Below are positions 16,122 to 24,799 of a stretch of DNA of 64,000 nucleotides, piece after piece (the stretch's first letter is position 1; each line of letters begins with the position of its first letter). This DNA comes from Hwanghaeella sp964350445 (GTDB lineage: Bacteria; Pseudomonadota; Alphaproteobacteria; UBA8366; Aestuariispiraceae): assembly GCA_964350445.1 (NCBI GenBank), contig CAYGKA010000012.1, forward strand, positions 1 to 64,000. The letters are read 5' to 3'. The notes below the pieces were generated by a model, which was not told the origin of the DNA, did not search any database, and saw only the letters and a program-made list of their open reading frames with translations. The position numbers and the translations under genes were made by a program.

Positions 16122-17600
16122 TCAGCTGCGGGCGGCCTCCGCGGTTGCAAAATCGACCGGCGGCAATTTTCTGACGGTGAAGCGCCAGGCCCTGAACATG
16201 GGCGACCAATGGGATTGGCTCATGCCTGCCTTCGCTTTCAGCCGCCTCAGGAAGTCTTCCCTGGCCGGCAATTGCTCCCATACTTGAGGTAGGAAGACGG
16301 AGCGTGCGTCATTGTCCTGGATCATCAGCCCGTCTTCGCCGGGGCGCAGTTGCGCCAGCAGATCGGCCTCGTCCTCGAACGTCATCTGTGCCATCGGGCT
16401 CAAAACCGAGAGCGACAGCGTCAGATCCGAAAGCTCGTTAGGCATCAGTTTCGGGAATCGCGGGTCGCGAAACGCCGCGCGGAAGGCGTTTTCCACAACG
16501 TCCAGGACCAGCGGGCGATTTGGGACGACGCTGCCGATGCAGCCGCGCAATTGGCCGTTTCGTTCAAGGGTGACGAAGGTGGCGCGTTCCTGCTGTAGTT
16601 CCGACACAAAGCTGCCCACGGCGACCTTGGGCGGTTCGTCGCTGTTGAAGCCGTAGCGGATGGTGCGCGCCATAAGGTGCAGCAAATCATGGCCGTGACG
16701 GTCAAGGATGGCCTGGTCAGCATCGCCTGGATCGTCTTTGGCGGGAGTTTCTTCCTCCCGGGGTGCGACACCGGCCATGGTGTCGGGTCGAAAAACCCAG
16801 GCGCCGTAGCCGACGACGCGGCTCTTGTCGCCGGCGGTATCCCCGCTGTTGCACAGCGCGACCCGTTCCGCATGCAGGTGATGCTTGCGGGCACTGGACA
16901 GCAGGCCGGAAATCGGGATGCTCCCGCAGGCCTGATCCTGGCTTATCCGGGTCTCGTCCAGGGCTTCGATGGCCTGCGCCGTATGGGTGTCCAGGCGCAC
17001 GGCTTCGGAATACGGGTGATAATGGCTCAGGTCCGAACTGATCAGGATGAAGGTTTCCGGCCCACCCCACAGGGTTTCTAAAACCTCGGCCACTTCATCG
17101 CGGCTTGCCGAACCGACGACGAAGGGAACCAGGGAAAAGCTCGGCAGGATGCGCTGTAGGAAAGGCAGGTGAACCTCCAGGCAATGTTCCTGTGCGTGCG
17201 CGGTATCGTCGATTGTGACCTGCTGCAGGTGCGAAACGGCCTCTATCGCTTGCCGGTCTATGCGCACCGGGCCGAGTGGCGTTTGCCATGTATCGGCGCT
17301 TGTCGTGCACAACCCGCGGATGGCGACGCGATGCGCGGGTCCCAGCAGGACCACGCGCTCTATGCTGTCTCGGATCGGCGCCAGTTCCGCATAAGCGCGG
17401 GCGGCCGGCGCACCGGAATAGACATATCCCGCATGCGGCGCGATCAGCGCTTTGGGTGGCAGGGCGTCGCTCTGTTGAGCGGCAACCTCCTGAAGCGCCT
17501 TCAACCCGTCTTGCAAGAACTGGCCGACGGTCTGGTTCAAGCTGGCACCGTCACGCGGATAGAATATGCCGGCAACGGCGGGGGGACGTACAACGGCCAT
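16122..17600 (-). CDS. AmmeMemoRadiSam system fusion: Memo domain + AMMECR1 domain
   Basis: A 492-residue two-domain protein from the ATG at 17600 (MAVVRPPAVAGIFYPRDG). Residues about 5-285 are a Memo-like domain of the LigB dioxygenase fold, with APHAGYVYSG, LGPAHRVAIRG, EHCLEVHLPF and LISSDLSHYHPY. Residues about 300-490 are an AMMECR1 domain with its invariant LRGCIG near residue 353. In other genomes these are separate proteins (AmrB and AmrA) that occur with a radical SAM enzyme. The system is predicted to oxidise or modify an unknown small molecule or cofactor. The radical SAM partner is divergent at 17734, sharing the promoter region. An upstream in-frame extension to 17840 overlaps that gene and is not used. 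Confidence 0.92.
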   Translation of the reverse strand: MAVVRPPAVAGIFYPRDGASLNQTVGQFLQDGLKALQEVAAQQSDALPPKALIAPHAGYVYSGAPAARAYAELAPIRDSIERVVLLGPAHRVAIRGLCTTSADTWQTPLGPVRIDRQAIEAVSHLQQVTIDDTAHAQEHCLEVHLPFLQRILPSFSLVPFVVGSASRDEVAEVLETLWGGPETFILISSDLSHYHPYSEAVRLDTHTAQAIEALDETRISQDQACGSIPISGLLSSARKHHLHAERVALCNSGDTAGDKSRVVGYGAWVFRPDTMAGVAPREEETPAKDDPGDADQAILDRHGHDLLHLMARTIRYGFNSDEPPKVAVGSFVSELQQERATFVTLERNGQLRGCIGSVVPNRPLVLDVVENAFRAAFRDPRFPKLMPNELSDLTLSLSVLSPMAQMTFEDEADLLAQLRPGEDGLMIQDNDARSVFLPQVWEQLPAREDFLRRLKAKAGMSQSHWSPMFRAWRFTVRKLPPVDFATAEAARS

Positions 17601-17617
17601 GGCGAAAATTAATCCCG

Positions 17618-17634
17618 TAACCATATTATGGTTA
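17618..17634. promoter_or_regulatory. 17-base palindrome in the divergent Memo/radical SAM promoter
   Basis: TAACCATA-T-TATGGTTA is a perfect inverted repeat in the AT-rich 133-base gap between the two AmmeMemoRadiSam genes, 18 bases from the fusion's start codon. It looks like the site of a dimeric repressor controlling the system. No regulator gene is adjacent. Confidence 0.45.
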
Positions 17635-17733
17635 TTAATGTAGGTAGTATCCGATGAGTATAGGTCAAGCCATGGTATAGGAATAGTCATGGCCTTGGCC
17701 TGATAGGCTCTGATCGGGAAGGCAGAGAAGACT

Positions 17734-18849
17734 ATGGAGCAAGTGAAATTGCCCGCCGGTGAAGAAACCGTACGGGGCCGGTATTGGCAAAAACTAGAAG
17801 ACGGCCGCGTGCAATGCGACCTGTGTCCGCGCGAATGCAAGTTGCGGGACGGTCAGCGTGGCTTGTGCTTCGTTAGGGCCGCGCAAGACGGCGGCATGGT
17901 GCTGACCACCTATGGGCGGTCGAGCGGTTTTTGCGTCGATCCGATCGAGAAGAAGCCGCTCAACCATTTCCTCCCCGGAACGCCGGTCTTCTCTTTCGGC
18001 ACTGCGGGATGCAACCTGACCTGCAAGTTCTGCCAGAACTGGGACATTTCCAAATCGCGTGAGATGGACCGCCTGATGGACGCGGCCTCACCCGACCAGA
18101 TCGCGGAGGCGGCGCAGCGGACCGGCTGCCGGTCGGTCGCCTATACCTATAACGATCCGGTCATTTTCCTTGAATACGCGGTCGATGTTGCGGCGGCGTG
18201 CCGGAAGCGGGGCCTGAAAAACGTCGCCGTTACCGCGGGCTATATCAAGCCGGAAGCGCGCCGGGAATTCTTCGCCGCCATGGATGCGGTAAACCTGGAT
18301 CTGAAGAGCTTTACGGAAGATTTTTATCACAGCCTTTGCACGGCGCATCTGAAGGACGTCCTGGAAACGGCGACCTACATCAAGCACGAGACGGATGCTT
18401 GGCTGGAACTGACAACGCTGCTGATTCCGGGAAAGAACGACAGCGACGCGGAATTGAAGGCGCTGACCGCCTGGGTCAGAGAAAATCTGGGACCGGACGT
18501 ACCTTTGCATTTTTCCGCATTTCATCCGGATTTCAGGATGAAGGACATTCCGCGGACGCCACCGGAAACGCTGTTCCGCGCCCACAAGATCGGGCGGGAT
18601 GCAGGACTTCATTACGTTTATACCGGCAATATCCACGACGAAGCGACGGGCAGTACCTACTGCCCCGGCTGCGGCGAAAAACTGATCGGCCGCGATTGGT
18701 TCGAGATCACCCAATGGGGCATCAACAACGTTGGACTGGGCCAGGGCGGGCATTGCACGGCCTGCGGCACCGCGGTGGCCGGCGTTTTCGAACATCAGGC
18801 AGGCAATTGGGGCAGAAAGCGGCGGCCGGTACGGCTGTCGCCCCGATAA
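17734..18849 (+). CDS. amrS: AmmeMemoRadiSam system radical SAM enzyme
   Basis: A 371-residue radical SAM protein of the PflA-like branch. The 4Fe-4S motif is GCNLTCKFCQNW (Cys93, Cys97, Cys100). A Cys-rich N-terminus (CDLCPRECKLRDGQRGLC) precedes it. Near the C-terminus two Cys pairs, CPGCGEKL and CTACGTAVAG, look like a zinc ribbon or auxiliary cluster site. The enzyme is predicted to act with the Memo-AMMECR1 fusion encoded divergently. The substrate is not established for this family. Confidence 0.92.
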   Translation: MEQVKLPAGEETVRGRYWQKLEDGRVQCDLCPRECKLRDGQRGLCFVRAAQDGGMVLTTYGRSSGFCVDPIEKKPLNHFLPGTPVFSFGTAGCNLTCKFCQNWDISKSREMDRLMDAASPDQIAEAAQRTGCRSVAYTYNDPVIFLEYAVDVAAACRKRGLKNVAVTAGYIKPEARREFFAAMDAVNLDLKSFTEDFYHSLCTAHLKDVLETATYIKHETDAWLELTTLLIPGKNDSDAELKALTAWVRENLGPDVPLHFSAFHPDFRMKDIPRTPPETLFRAHKIGRDAGLHYVYTGNIHDEATGSTYCPGCGEKLIGRDWFEITQWGINNVGLGQGGHCTACGTAVAGVFEHQAGNWGRKRRPVRLSPR

Positions 18850-18893
18850 AGAAGGGAGAACGGTCCCCCCTGTGCTGCACCGCCCGGTACGTG

Positions 18894-19214
18894 TCAGCCG
18901 AACTGGGCGATATGCTTGGTCAGGATCTTGTCCCATTTCGGGTGGGGCGCATCGTAGTGGACCGCCAATCGGTTCTCGTCGGTGCGGACGACGGTCCCCG
19001 TCGATGCGATGTAGGTGTCCTGTCCATTCACATCGACGACAAAATGGAAGCTGACCCCTTGGCCCGGCACCATCCAGTCTGGTCCCTGTGTGAGCAGGAA
19101 TCCGGTCACGGAGATGTCCGTGATATCATACACGTCGCCGGCTATCAGGACGCGGATCGTATAAGTTCGCATCCGGTCATGTTGGCGGCTCGCTTGTTGT
19201 CCGTCATTACTCAT
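18894..19214 (-). CDS. PilZ-domain protein
   Basis: A 106-residue single-domain protein. An N-terminal RMRTYTIRVLIAG stretch supplies the Arg residues, and DITDISVTGFLL matches the D/N-x-S-x-x-G c-di-GMP motif of PilZ domains. The rest is beta-strand rich with a C-terminal helix (KWDKILTKHIAQ). It may bind cyclic di-GMP and adjust motility or surface polymers. No signalling gene is adjacent. An upstream 200-base stretch (19215-19433) to the next gene shows no further gene. Confidence 0.7.
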   Translation of the reverse strand: MSNDGQQASRQHDRMRTYTIRVLIAGDVYDITDISVTGFLLTQGPDWMVPGQGVSFHFVVDVNGQDTYIASTGTVVRTDENRLAVHYDAPHPKWDKILTKHIAQFG

Positions 19215-19433
19215 GGGGGCGTACCTGTCTTCTGGGGAGAGAGGACAAAGGTGGATAAATCCATTTGCGATGGAGTTTTTGGATTTCCGATCGGAACATC
19301 ACCTCAATTCTAGCGACCTCGTCAGGCTACACAAGACGCCGATGTAAGTTGCGCGGAAATGTTACCATGCGCCTTTAAGCGCGGCGCTCCAAACCATCGG
19401 CCTATCGAGGGCCGGCAATGCGCCGGACGGCCG

Positions 19434-20249
19434 TCACGCTTTCTTCCAAGTTTCTTTCATTTCGGCGTCCAGCTTGCGATGGCGTTCCAGGCTCTCTTGC
19501 GACAAGTCGGCCTGCGCCGGGATCTCCTTATGGAAATGTCCGAACCCGTCTTTTCCGCGAACCAGCATGGCTGTCTCGCTCTTGCCGACCGATTGGCGGG
19601 CATCGGGCGTTATGAACTGGGCGTTCAAACCGATCCGCCGATCGTCGCTTCGGTTCGGCAGGGAAGCGTGAAGAACCCAGCCGTGATGGAAAGACGCTTC
19701 GCCGGGCCGCAATGGGACGAGGACGGCGTTCTCCTCCCCGACGTCGGGGACTTCCTGTCCGCGATACAGGACGTTGTCCGGATCGCCGCGGTCGACATGG
19801 CCGCGCCGGCCGGCTGAATGGCTGCCCGGCACCATGCGCATGCAACCGCTTTGCTCGCTGGCCGGCGATAGAGCCAGCCACATGGAAACCTGATCGCCGC
19901 CATTCAGGCCCCAATAGGTCAGATCCTGGTGCCAGCTCACAAAACTCGGCGTGTGCGGTTCCTTCACGATATAGGTGGCGTCCAACAGCAGTATATCGGG
20001 ACCGATCAGGGCTTCGACGGCATCCAACACCGCCGGTGCGGTCGCCAGTTCTAGGGGAGAGGTCAGAATTGTGTGCACCTTGCTGACATAGTGGAGCGGC
20101 GCGCCGTATTCCGATTCCGCCTGTTCGAACCGGCGGCGATGCCGGGCGGCGTCTGCCGCCGTCAGGATCGGGACACCGCCGACGAAACCATCCCGCCGGT
20201 AGGTCTCGGCAAGCGGCGTCGCAGGAAAGGTTTGCTGGGGTCGTTGCAT
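19434..20249 (-). CDS. Phytanoyl-CoA dioxygenase (PhyH) family protein
   Basis: A 271-residue Fe(II)/2-oxoglutarate-dependent oxygenase. The start at 20249 (MQRPQQTFPATPLAETY) follows a perfect CAGGAGGTAAC ribosome-binding site. The longer open frame upstream is not needed. The metal triad is seen as SWHQDLTYWG (His-x-Asp) and FHHGWVLHAS (distal His), with an Arg for 2-oxoglutarate in NRSDDRRIGL. Members hydroxylate small molecules ranging from phytanoyl-CoA to ectoine. The substrate is unknown here. It stands alone between PilZ and nrdB. Confidence 0.9.
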   Translation of the reverse strand: MQRPQQTFPATPLAETYRRDGFVGGVPILTAADAARHRRRFEQAESEYGAPLHYVSKVHTILTSPLELATAPAVLDAVEALIGPDILLLDATYIVKEPHTPSFVSWHQDLTYWGLNGGDQVSMWLALSPASEQSGCMRMVPGSHSAGRRGHVDRGDPDNVLYRGQEVPDVGEENAVLVPLRPGEASFHHGWVLHASLPNRSDDRRIGLNAQFITPDARQSVGKSETAMLVRGKDGFGHFHKEIPAQADLSQESLERHRKLDAEMKETWKKA

Positions 20250-20377
20250 GTTACCTCCTGCCGGAACCCTTTTGGGCTGATAGGGGCAAGATCGCAGGAA
20301 GCAGGCCGCGTGCGGAATACAGATTTTCTCGCCGGGGGGAAACGTGGCGTCGTGGTCAGATTGACTCAAAGGCTTGG

Positions 20378-20415
20378 AAAAAAAGTCAGCCCGGGCCGTT
20401 GCGGCGGCGCCGGGC
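20378..20415 (-). terminator. Rho-independent terminator of nrdAB
   Basis: On the reverse strand, GCCCGG and CCGGGC arms (20410-20415 and 20389-20394) are followed by TGAC and seven T residues (20384-20378). It lies about 85 bases past the nrdB stop. Confidence 0.6.
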
Positions 20416-20500
20416 CAGTCGCGGCGACGCGTGCCGCGGGTACAGGGGTCAATCCGAATTGCGCCCGCCGCCTAGGACACGGGCCCTCACAACCGAAAAC

Positions 20501-21460
20501 TCAGTCGAAGGCCTCGGCCCAGGAGCCTTGCGTCGATGCCTTCGAATATTCGGTAGAGCGGTTTTCGAAGAAGTTCGTGTGTTCCACGCCGTTCAACATC
20601 TCGTCCATCCAACGCAGCGGATTGCGGTCCACGCCGAACATCGGATTCAGTCCGAGCTGACCCAAGCGACGGTCGGCGATATAGCGGATGTACTGTTTGA
20701 CTTCTTCAGCCGACAGCCCTTCCACCGGTCCCAGCTCAAAGGCGAGGTCGATGAAGGCGTCTTCGTGGTCGACGATCGTATTACAGGCGACATACAGGTC
20801 GCGTTCGAATTCCTCGGTCCAAACCTCCGGGTTTTCGCTGACGAAGGTCCGGAACATTTTGATGATCGACTGGGTGTGCAGGGTTTCGTCGCGGACGGAC
20901 CAACTGACGATCTGCCCCATGCCCTTCATCTTGTTGAAGCGCGGGAAGTTCATCAGCATCGCGAAACTGGCGAAGAGCTGCAGTCCTTCGGTGAAGGCGC
21001 CGAAAACGGCCATCGTCTTGGCGATGTCTTCCTTCGTGTCTACGCCCCATTGCTGCATGTAGTCGTACTTGTCCTTCATCGCCTTGTAGTCGAGGAAGGC
21101 GTGGTACTCTGTCTCCGGCATGCCGATCGTGTCGAGCAGGTGACTATAAGCCGCGACATGGATCGTCTCCGTGTTGGAGAAGGCAGCCAACATCATCTGA
21201 ACCTCGGTCGGTTGGATGACGCGTGAATAGTGCCGCATGTAGCAGTTGTTTACTTCGACATCAGCCTGGGTGAAGAAACGGAAGATCTGCGACAGCAGAT
21301 TGCGTTCGCCTTCGGTCAGCGTCTTGTGCCAATCCTTGACGTCGTCGGCCAACGGCACTTCCTCGGGCAGCCAGTGAATGCGCTGCTGCATCAGCCAAGC
21401 TTCGTAGGCCCATGGGTATTTGAACGGCTTGTAGACCGGGCTGGCGTCCAACAACGACAT
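20501..21460 (-). CDS. nrdB: Class I ribonucleotide reductase, beta (radical) subunit
   Basis: A 319-residue ferritin-like subunit that carries the dimetal-tyrosyl radical cofactor. The start at 21460 (MSLLDASPVYKPFKYPW) is preceded by GAGGGAGTAAGAG. ETIHVAAYSH has the spacing of E. coli Glu115, His118 and Tyr122. Further metal ligands lie in FFTQADVEVNNCY and DETLHTQSI. The C-terminal tail is short. There is no N-terminal ATP-cone. It is encoded 51 bases after nrdA and co-transcribed with it. Confidence 0.95.
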   Translation of the reverse strand: MSLLDASPVYKPFKYPWAYEAWLMQQRIHWLPEEVPLADDVKDWHKTLTEGERNLLSQIFRFFTQADVEVNNCYMRHYSRVIQPTEVQMMLAAFSNTETIHVAAYSHLLDTIGMPETEYHAFLDYKAMKDKYDYMQQWGVDTKEDIAKTMAVFGAFTEGLQLFASFAMLMNFPRFNKMKGMGQIVSWSVRDETLHTQSIIKMFRTFVSENPEVWTEEFERDLYVACNTIVDHEDAFIDLAFELGPVEGLSAEEVKQYIRYIADRRLGQLGLNPMFGVDRNPLRWMDEMLNGVEHTNFFENRSTEYSKASTQGSWAEAFD

Positions 21461-21511
21461 GATACTCTTACTCCCTCTCGCCGGCATTCGCCGGCTGCCG
21501 AAAACCCGCTC

Positions 21512-23563
21512 TTATTGGCAGGCCAGGCATTCCTCGTAATCGTTCGAATTTTGCGGCGCCTCGGCCGGCCGTTCATTGCCGTTGACCCGGCCCATCAGCG
21601 GAACCGCGGCAACGCCGCCTTCGGGGCGCACGCTGTGCTCGGCACCGGCTTCCGCCCGTTGGATCGATTTGGAGCGACAGTAGTACAGGCTTTTCACGCC
21701 CTTCTTCCAGGCCTGGAAATGGACCTGATGCAGATCACGCTTATGGACATTCGCCGGCAGGAACACGTTGACCGACTGGGCCTGGCAAATGAAGGGCGCC
21801 CGGTCGGCGGCATGTTCCACCACCCAGCGCTGGTCCAGTTCGAAAGCGGTTTTGAAGACGTCTTTCTCGTCATCGGACAGGAAATCCAGATGTTGGACCG
21901 AGCCTTCATGGACAGAGATCGAAGACCAAGTGTCGTCGTCGTCCCGGCCTTTTTCCTGTAGCAGCTTTTTCAGATACTTGTTCCGGACGTTGAAGGAGCC
22001 GGACAGCGTCTTATGCGTGAAGGAATTGGCGGCAATCGGTTCGATCCCCGGGCTGGCCCCGCCGCAGATGATGGAGATGGACGCGGTCGGCGCGATGGCC
22101 AACTTGTTCGAGAACCGTTCCATGATTCCGTAATCGGCCGCGTCGGGGCAGGCGCCGCGCTCCTCTGCGAGCATGACGCTCGCCGCGTCGGCCTGCGCAC
22201 GGATATGCTTGTGCATCCGCTTGTTCCACACTTTACCCATCACGCCTTCAAAGGGGATGCCCTTGGCTTGAAGGAAGCTGTGGAATCCCATGACGCCCAG
22301 TCCGACGGAGCGCTCGCGCGTCGCACTGTATTTGGCGCGGGAGAACTCGTCGGGTGCGTTGTCGATGAAGTCCTGCAGCACGTTGTCCAGGAACCGCATG
22401 ACGTCGGGAATGAACTGGTCTTCGCCTTCCCACTGTTCGAAATTTTCAAGGTTCAGGGAAGAAAGGCAGCAAACCGCCGTGCGGTCGACGCCGAACCGAT
22501 CGATACCGGTCGGCAGCGTAATCTCCGAACACAGATTGCTGGTCTTGACCTGCAAGCCCTGCAATTTCTGATGTTCCGGCAGGTTTCGGTTCACATGATC
22601 GATATTGATGATATAGGGCTCGCCCGTCTCGATCCGCGCCGTCAGCAGCCGGACCCACAAATCGCGTGCCCGCACCTTGCGGACGACCGCCCTGTCCTTC
22701 GGGCTGGTCAGCGCCCATTCGGCGTCGTCCTCGACCGCGCGCATGAAGTCGTCGGGAACCAAAACGCCGTGATGGAGATTCATCGCCTTCCGGTTGGGGT
22801 CGCCGCCGGTCGGCCGGCGGATTTCGATGAATTCTTCGATCTCCGGGTGCCAAATCGGCAGATACACCGCCGCCGAGCCGCGGCGAAGCGAGCCTTGGCT
22901 GATCGCCAGCGTCAGCGAATCCATGACGCGGATGAAGGGAACGACGCCGGAGGTTTTTCCGTTGGCGCCGACCTTTTCCCCGATCGAGCGCAGGTTGCCC
23001 CAATAGCTGCCGATGCCGCCGCCACGGGCCGCAAGCCAGACATTCTCTGTCCACAGGCCGACGATACCTTCCAGGCTGTCTTCGGTTTCATTGAGGAAGC
23101 AGGAGATCGGCAGGCCGCGTTTCGTCCCGCCGTTCGACAGAACGGGCGTCGCCGGCATGAACCAAAGATTGGATATATAGTCGTACAGCCGCTGTGCGTG
23201 GTCTGAATCGTCGGCGTAATGCATCGCGACCCGGGCAAAGAGGTCCTGAAAAGTCTCACCCGGCATCAGGTAGCGATCGCTCAGCGTCCCCTTGCCGAAC
23301 GTCGTCAGCAGGCTGTCGCGGGAATGGTCCACATGGACGCGAATACCGCGCTCGTTCTGCTTCAACTCACGTGTTTCGCCGGGAAGCTCGTCATCATGCG
23401 CGGCCGATGCGTCCGTTTGGGGCCCCGGGGCGGAACCGGCATCATCCAACAGCAGGTCGGCCGTATGCATGGCCATGGCTTCGGCGCTGGCGTCGGTGGC
23501 CGTTGCGTCGCCATCCGGCGCGGACCGTGATTGTTGAAACGATTCTGTTAGTCCGTCAGGCAC
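21512..23563 (-). CDS. nrdA: Class I ribonucleotide reductase, alpha (catalytic) subunit
   Basis: A 683-residue catalytic subunit. SNLCSEITLPT holds the Asn343/Cys345/Glu347 set equivalent to E. coli Asn437/Cys439/Glu441. The redox pair is Cys155 (PISCFLNE) and a Cys in AVCCLSSLNL (365-366). The radical-transfer tyrosines are in VKSLYYCRSK and the C-terminal shuttle is ECLACQ. The first 70 residues are acidic and low-complexity; an internal start is possible. The sequence then goes straight into the catalytic barrel region, with no ATP-cone activity domain. Two perfect DnaA boxes precede the gene. Confidence 0.95.
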   Translation of the reverse strand: MPDGLTESFQQSRSAPDGDATATDASAEAMAMHTADLLLDDAGSAPGPQTDASAAHDDELPGETRELKQNERGIRVHVDHSRDSLLTTFGKGTLSDRYLMPGETFQDLFARVAMHYADDSDHAQRLYDYISNLWFMPATPVLSNGGTKRGLPISCFLNETEDSLEGIVGLWTENVWLAARGGGIGSYWGNLRSIGEKVGANGKTSGVVPFIRVMDSLTLAISQGSLRRGSAAVYLPIWHPEIEEFIEIRRPTGGDPNRKAMNLHHGVLVPDDFMRAVEDDAEWALTSPKDRAVVRKVRARDLWVRLLTARIETGEPYIINIDHVNRNLPEHQKLQGLQVKTSNLCSEITLPTGIDRFGVDRTAVCCLSSLNLENFEQWEGEDQFIPDVMRFLDNVLQDFIDNAPDEFSRAKYSATRERSVGLGVMGFHSFLQAKGIPFEGVMGKVWNKRMHKHIRAQADAASVMLAEERGACPDAADYGIMERFSNKLAIAPTASISIICGGASPGIEPIAANSFTHKTLSGSFNVRNKYLKKLLQEKGRDDDDTWSSISVHEGSVQHLDFLSDDEKDVFKTAFELDQRWVVEHAADRAPFICQAQSVNVFLPANVHKRDLHQVHFQAWKKGVKSLYYCRSKSIQRAEAGAEHSVRPEGGVAAVPLMGRVNGNERPAEAPQNSNDYEECLACQ

Positions 23564-23596
23564 GGCTTCATTCCCCTCTGCTCTTCACTCAACCCG

Positions 23597-23605
23597 TTAT
23601 CCACA
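23597..23605 (+). promoter_or_regulatory. DnaA box upstream of nrdA
   Basis: TTATCCACA is an exact consensus DnaA box, 34 bases upstream of the assigned nrdA start. A second exact copy in the opposite orientation lies 73 bases further out. In E. coli DnaA binds upstream of nrdAB and couples dNTP supply to initiation. Confidence 0.65.
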
Positions 23606-23678
23606 ATTGGTGCCCACCGGAGACCGGCATTTTTGGGGCCTTAGTCCAGGTTTTCCCCGGAATTCACAGGTGACAAGC

Positions 23679-23687
23679 TGTGGATAA
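23679..23687 (-). promoter_or_regulatory. Second DnaA box upstream of nrdA
   Basis: TGTGGATAA is the reverse complement of the consensus TTATCCACA. With the copy at 23597-23605 it forms an inverted pair in the nrdA promoter region. Confidence 0.65.
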
Positions 23688-23995
23688 TTCCACCGCCTCC
23701 ACTACATCCTGTGGCCCTTTCGTTATGTTGAACAAGATATAGCGATCTCGAAATTGTGTCAAAATGGTTTCTATGAAATCTTCCGGTGAAAATCGGTTTT
23801 CTTCGGGGTGACGCAAAATGGCCTCACCATGGATCGCCGAACGCCTTCATCGGCCTTGAGTACCGTTCTTTTGCGCACCAGTACCCGCATTACCGGTTGC
23901 CACGGGCCACCCCCCGTTTCACCATGCGGACCGTCGGCATTGGGCATGCGAAGCGATGCGTGTATGGCCGGACTCGACCTGGGGATTACCGGAAT

Positions 23996-24799
23996 ATGTG
24001 CGGGCGATTCTCGCTGACCACACCTGTAGAAGGCATTCGCCGGTTGTTTGGATTCTCCCAGATTCCGAACCTTCCTGCGCGCTATAACATTGCGCCGACG
24101 CAAGCCGTCCTGAATGTCCGTGCCTCGAAACCCGGCAAGGTAGGGACTGTTTCACCCGAAAGACAGAGCGGTGACGGCATGCGCGATGCCTTCCTGGCGC
24201 GCTGGGGGCTCATACCGTCCTGGGCGAAAGACCCGTCCATCGGGGCGAAGATGATCAATGCCCGCGCCGAAACCATCACAGAGAAACCCTCTTTCCGCGC
24301 AGCGTTTCGCCGCCGCCGCTGCCTGATCCCGGCCGACAGCTTCTATGAATGGAAGACCTTGGACGGCGGCAAGCAGGCTTTCCGTATAACCTTCGATGAC
24401 GGCGAACCGTTTGCGTTCGCGGCGTTGTGGGAGGATTGGCTCGGCGCCGACGGCAGCGAAATCGAAAGCTGTACCATCGTAACGACGGAAGCCTCCAAGG
24501 CGATCGAGGACATTCACCATCGTATGCCGGTTATCCTGGATCCTGAAGGATTCGAGACTTGGTTGACCGGCACGCCGGAGGATGCCGAAGCGCTGCTGCG
24601 GCCCTATGCCGGGGGACGCCGGTTGATGTCCGGGCCGATCAGTGCCCGCGTCAACAATGTCCGGAACGACGGGCCCGACCTGTGGGACCCGGTCGACCTG
24701 GGGGCCGACGGAGACAAAGGGGGCGCGCCGAAGGACGATGCGGCGCATAAACCTAATGCTGCGGGGAAGCCTGACAAAGGTCAGCTGTCGTTGTTCTGA
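23996..24799 (+). CDS. SOS response-associated peptidase YedK / HMCES
   Basis: A 267-residue SRAP protein that covalently traps abasic sites in single-stranded DNA. It starts MCGRFSLTTPVEG at 23996: after Met removal Cys2 becomes the N-terminal nucleophile that forms the thiazolidine crosslink. Further SRAP motifs are RYNIAPTQ, INARAETITEKPSF, SFYEWK and HHRMPVIL (with the catalytic His). The C-terminal 30 residues are Lys/Gly/Asp-rich, a disordered tail. No clear SOS box is seen upstream. Its last 19 bases overlap the convergent TAXI receptor gene. Confidence 0.93.
   Translation: MCGRFSLTTPVEGIRRLFGFSQIPNLPARYNIAPTQAVLNVRASKPGKVGTVSPERQSGDGMRDAFLARWGLIPSWAKDPSIGAKMINARAETITEKPSFRAAFRRRRCLIPADSFYEWKTLDGGKQAFRITFDDGEPFAFAALWEDWLGADGSEIESCTIVTTEASKAIEDIHHRMPVILDPEGFETWLTGTPEDAEALLRPYAGGRRLMSGPISARVNNVRNDGPDLWDPVDLGADGDKGGAPKDDAAHKPNAAGKPDKGQLSLF

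Larger units (their letters stand above)
23564..23995. other. 432-base nrdA-yedK divergent region
   Basis: Besides the two DnaA boxes, an AT-rich segment at about 23725-23775 contains ACAAGATATAG and AATTGTGTCA. These match parts of the NrdR box consensus but neither is a full palindrome. An open plus-strand frame starting at 23786 leads into the yedK gene, but its first 70 codons are Arg/His/Pro-rich and not family-like. No other gene is visible. Confidence 0.4.

Noticed and set aside
22013..23206. A 397-codon plus-strand frame
   Set aside because: Antisense to nrdA, whose catalytic motifs are intact.
23725..23775. NrdR boxes upstream of nrdA
   Set aside because: ACAAGATATAG and AATTGTGTCA each match only half of the 16-base palindrome, so I do not list them as sites.
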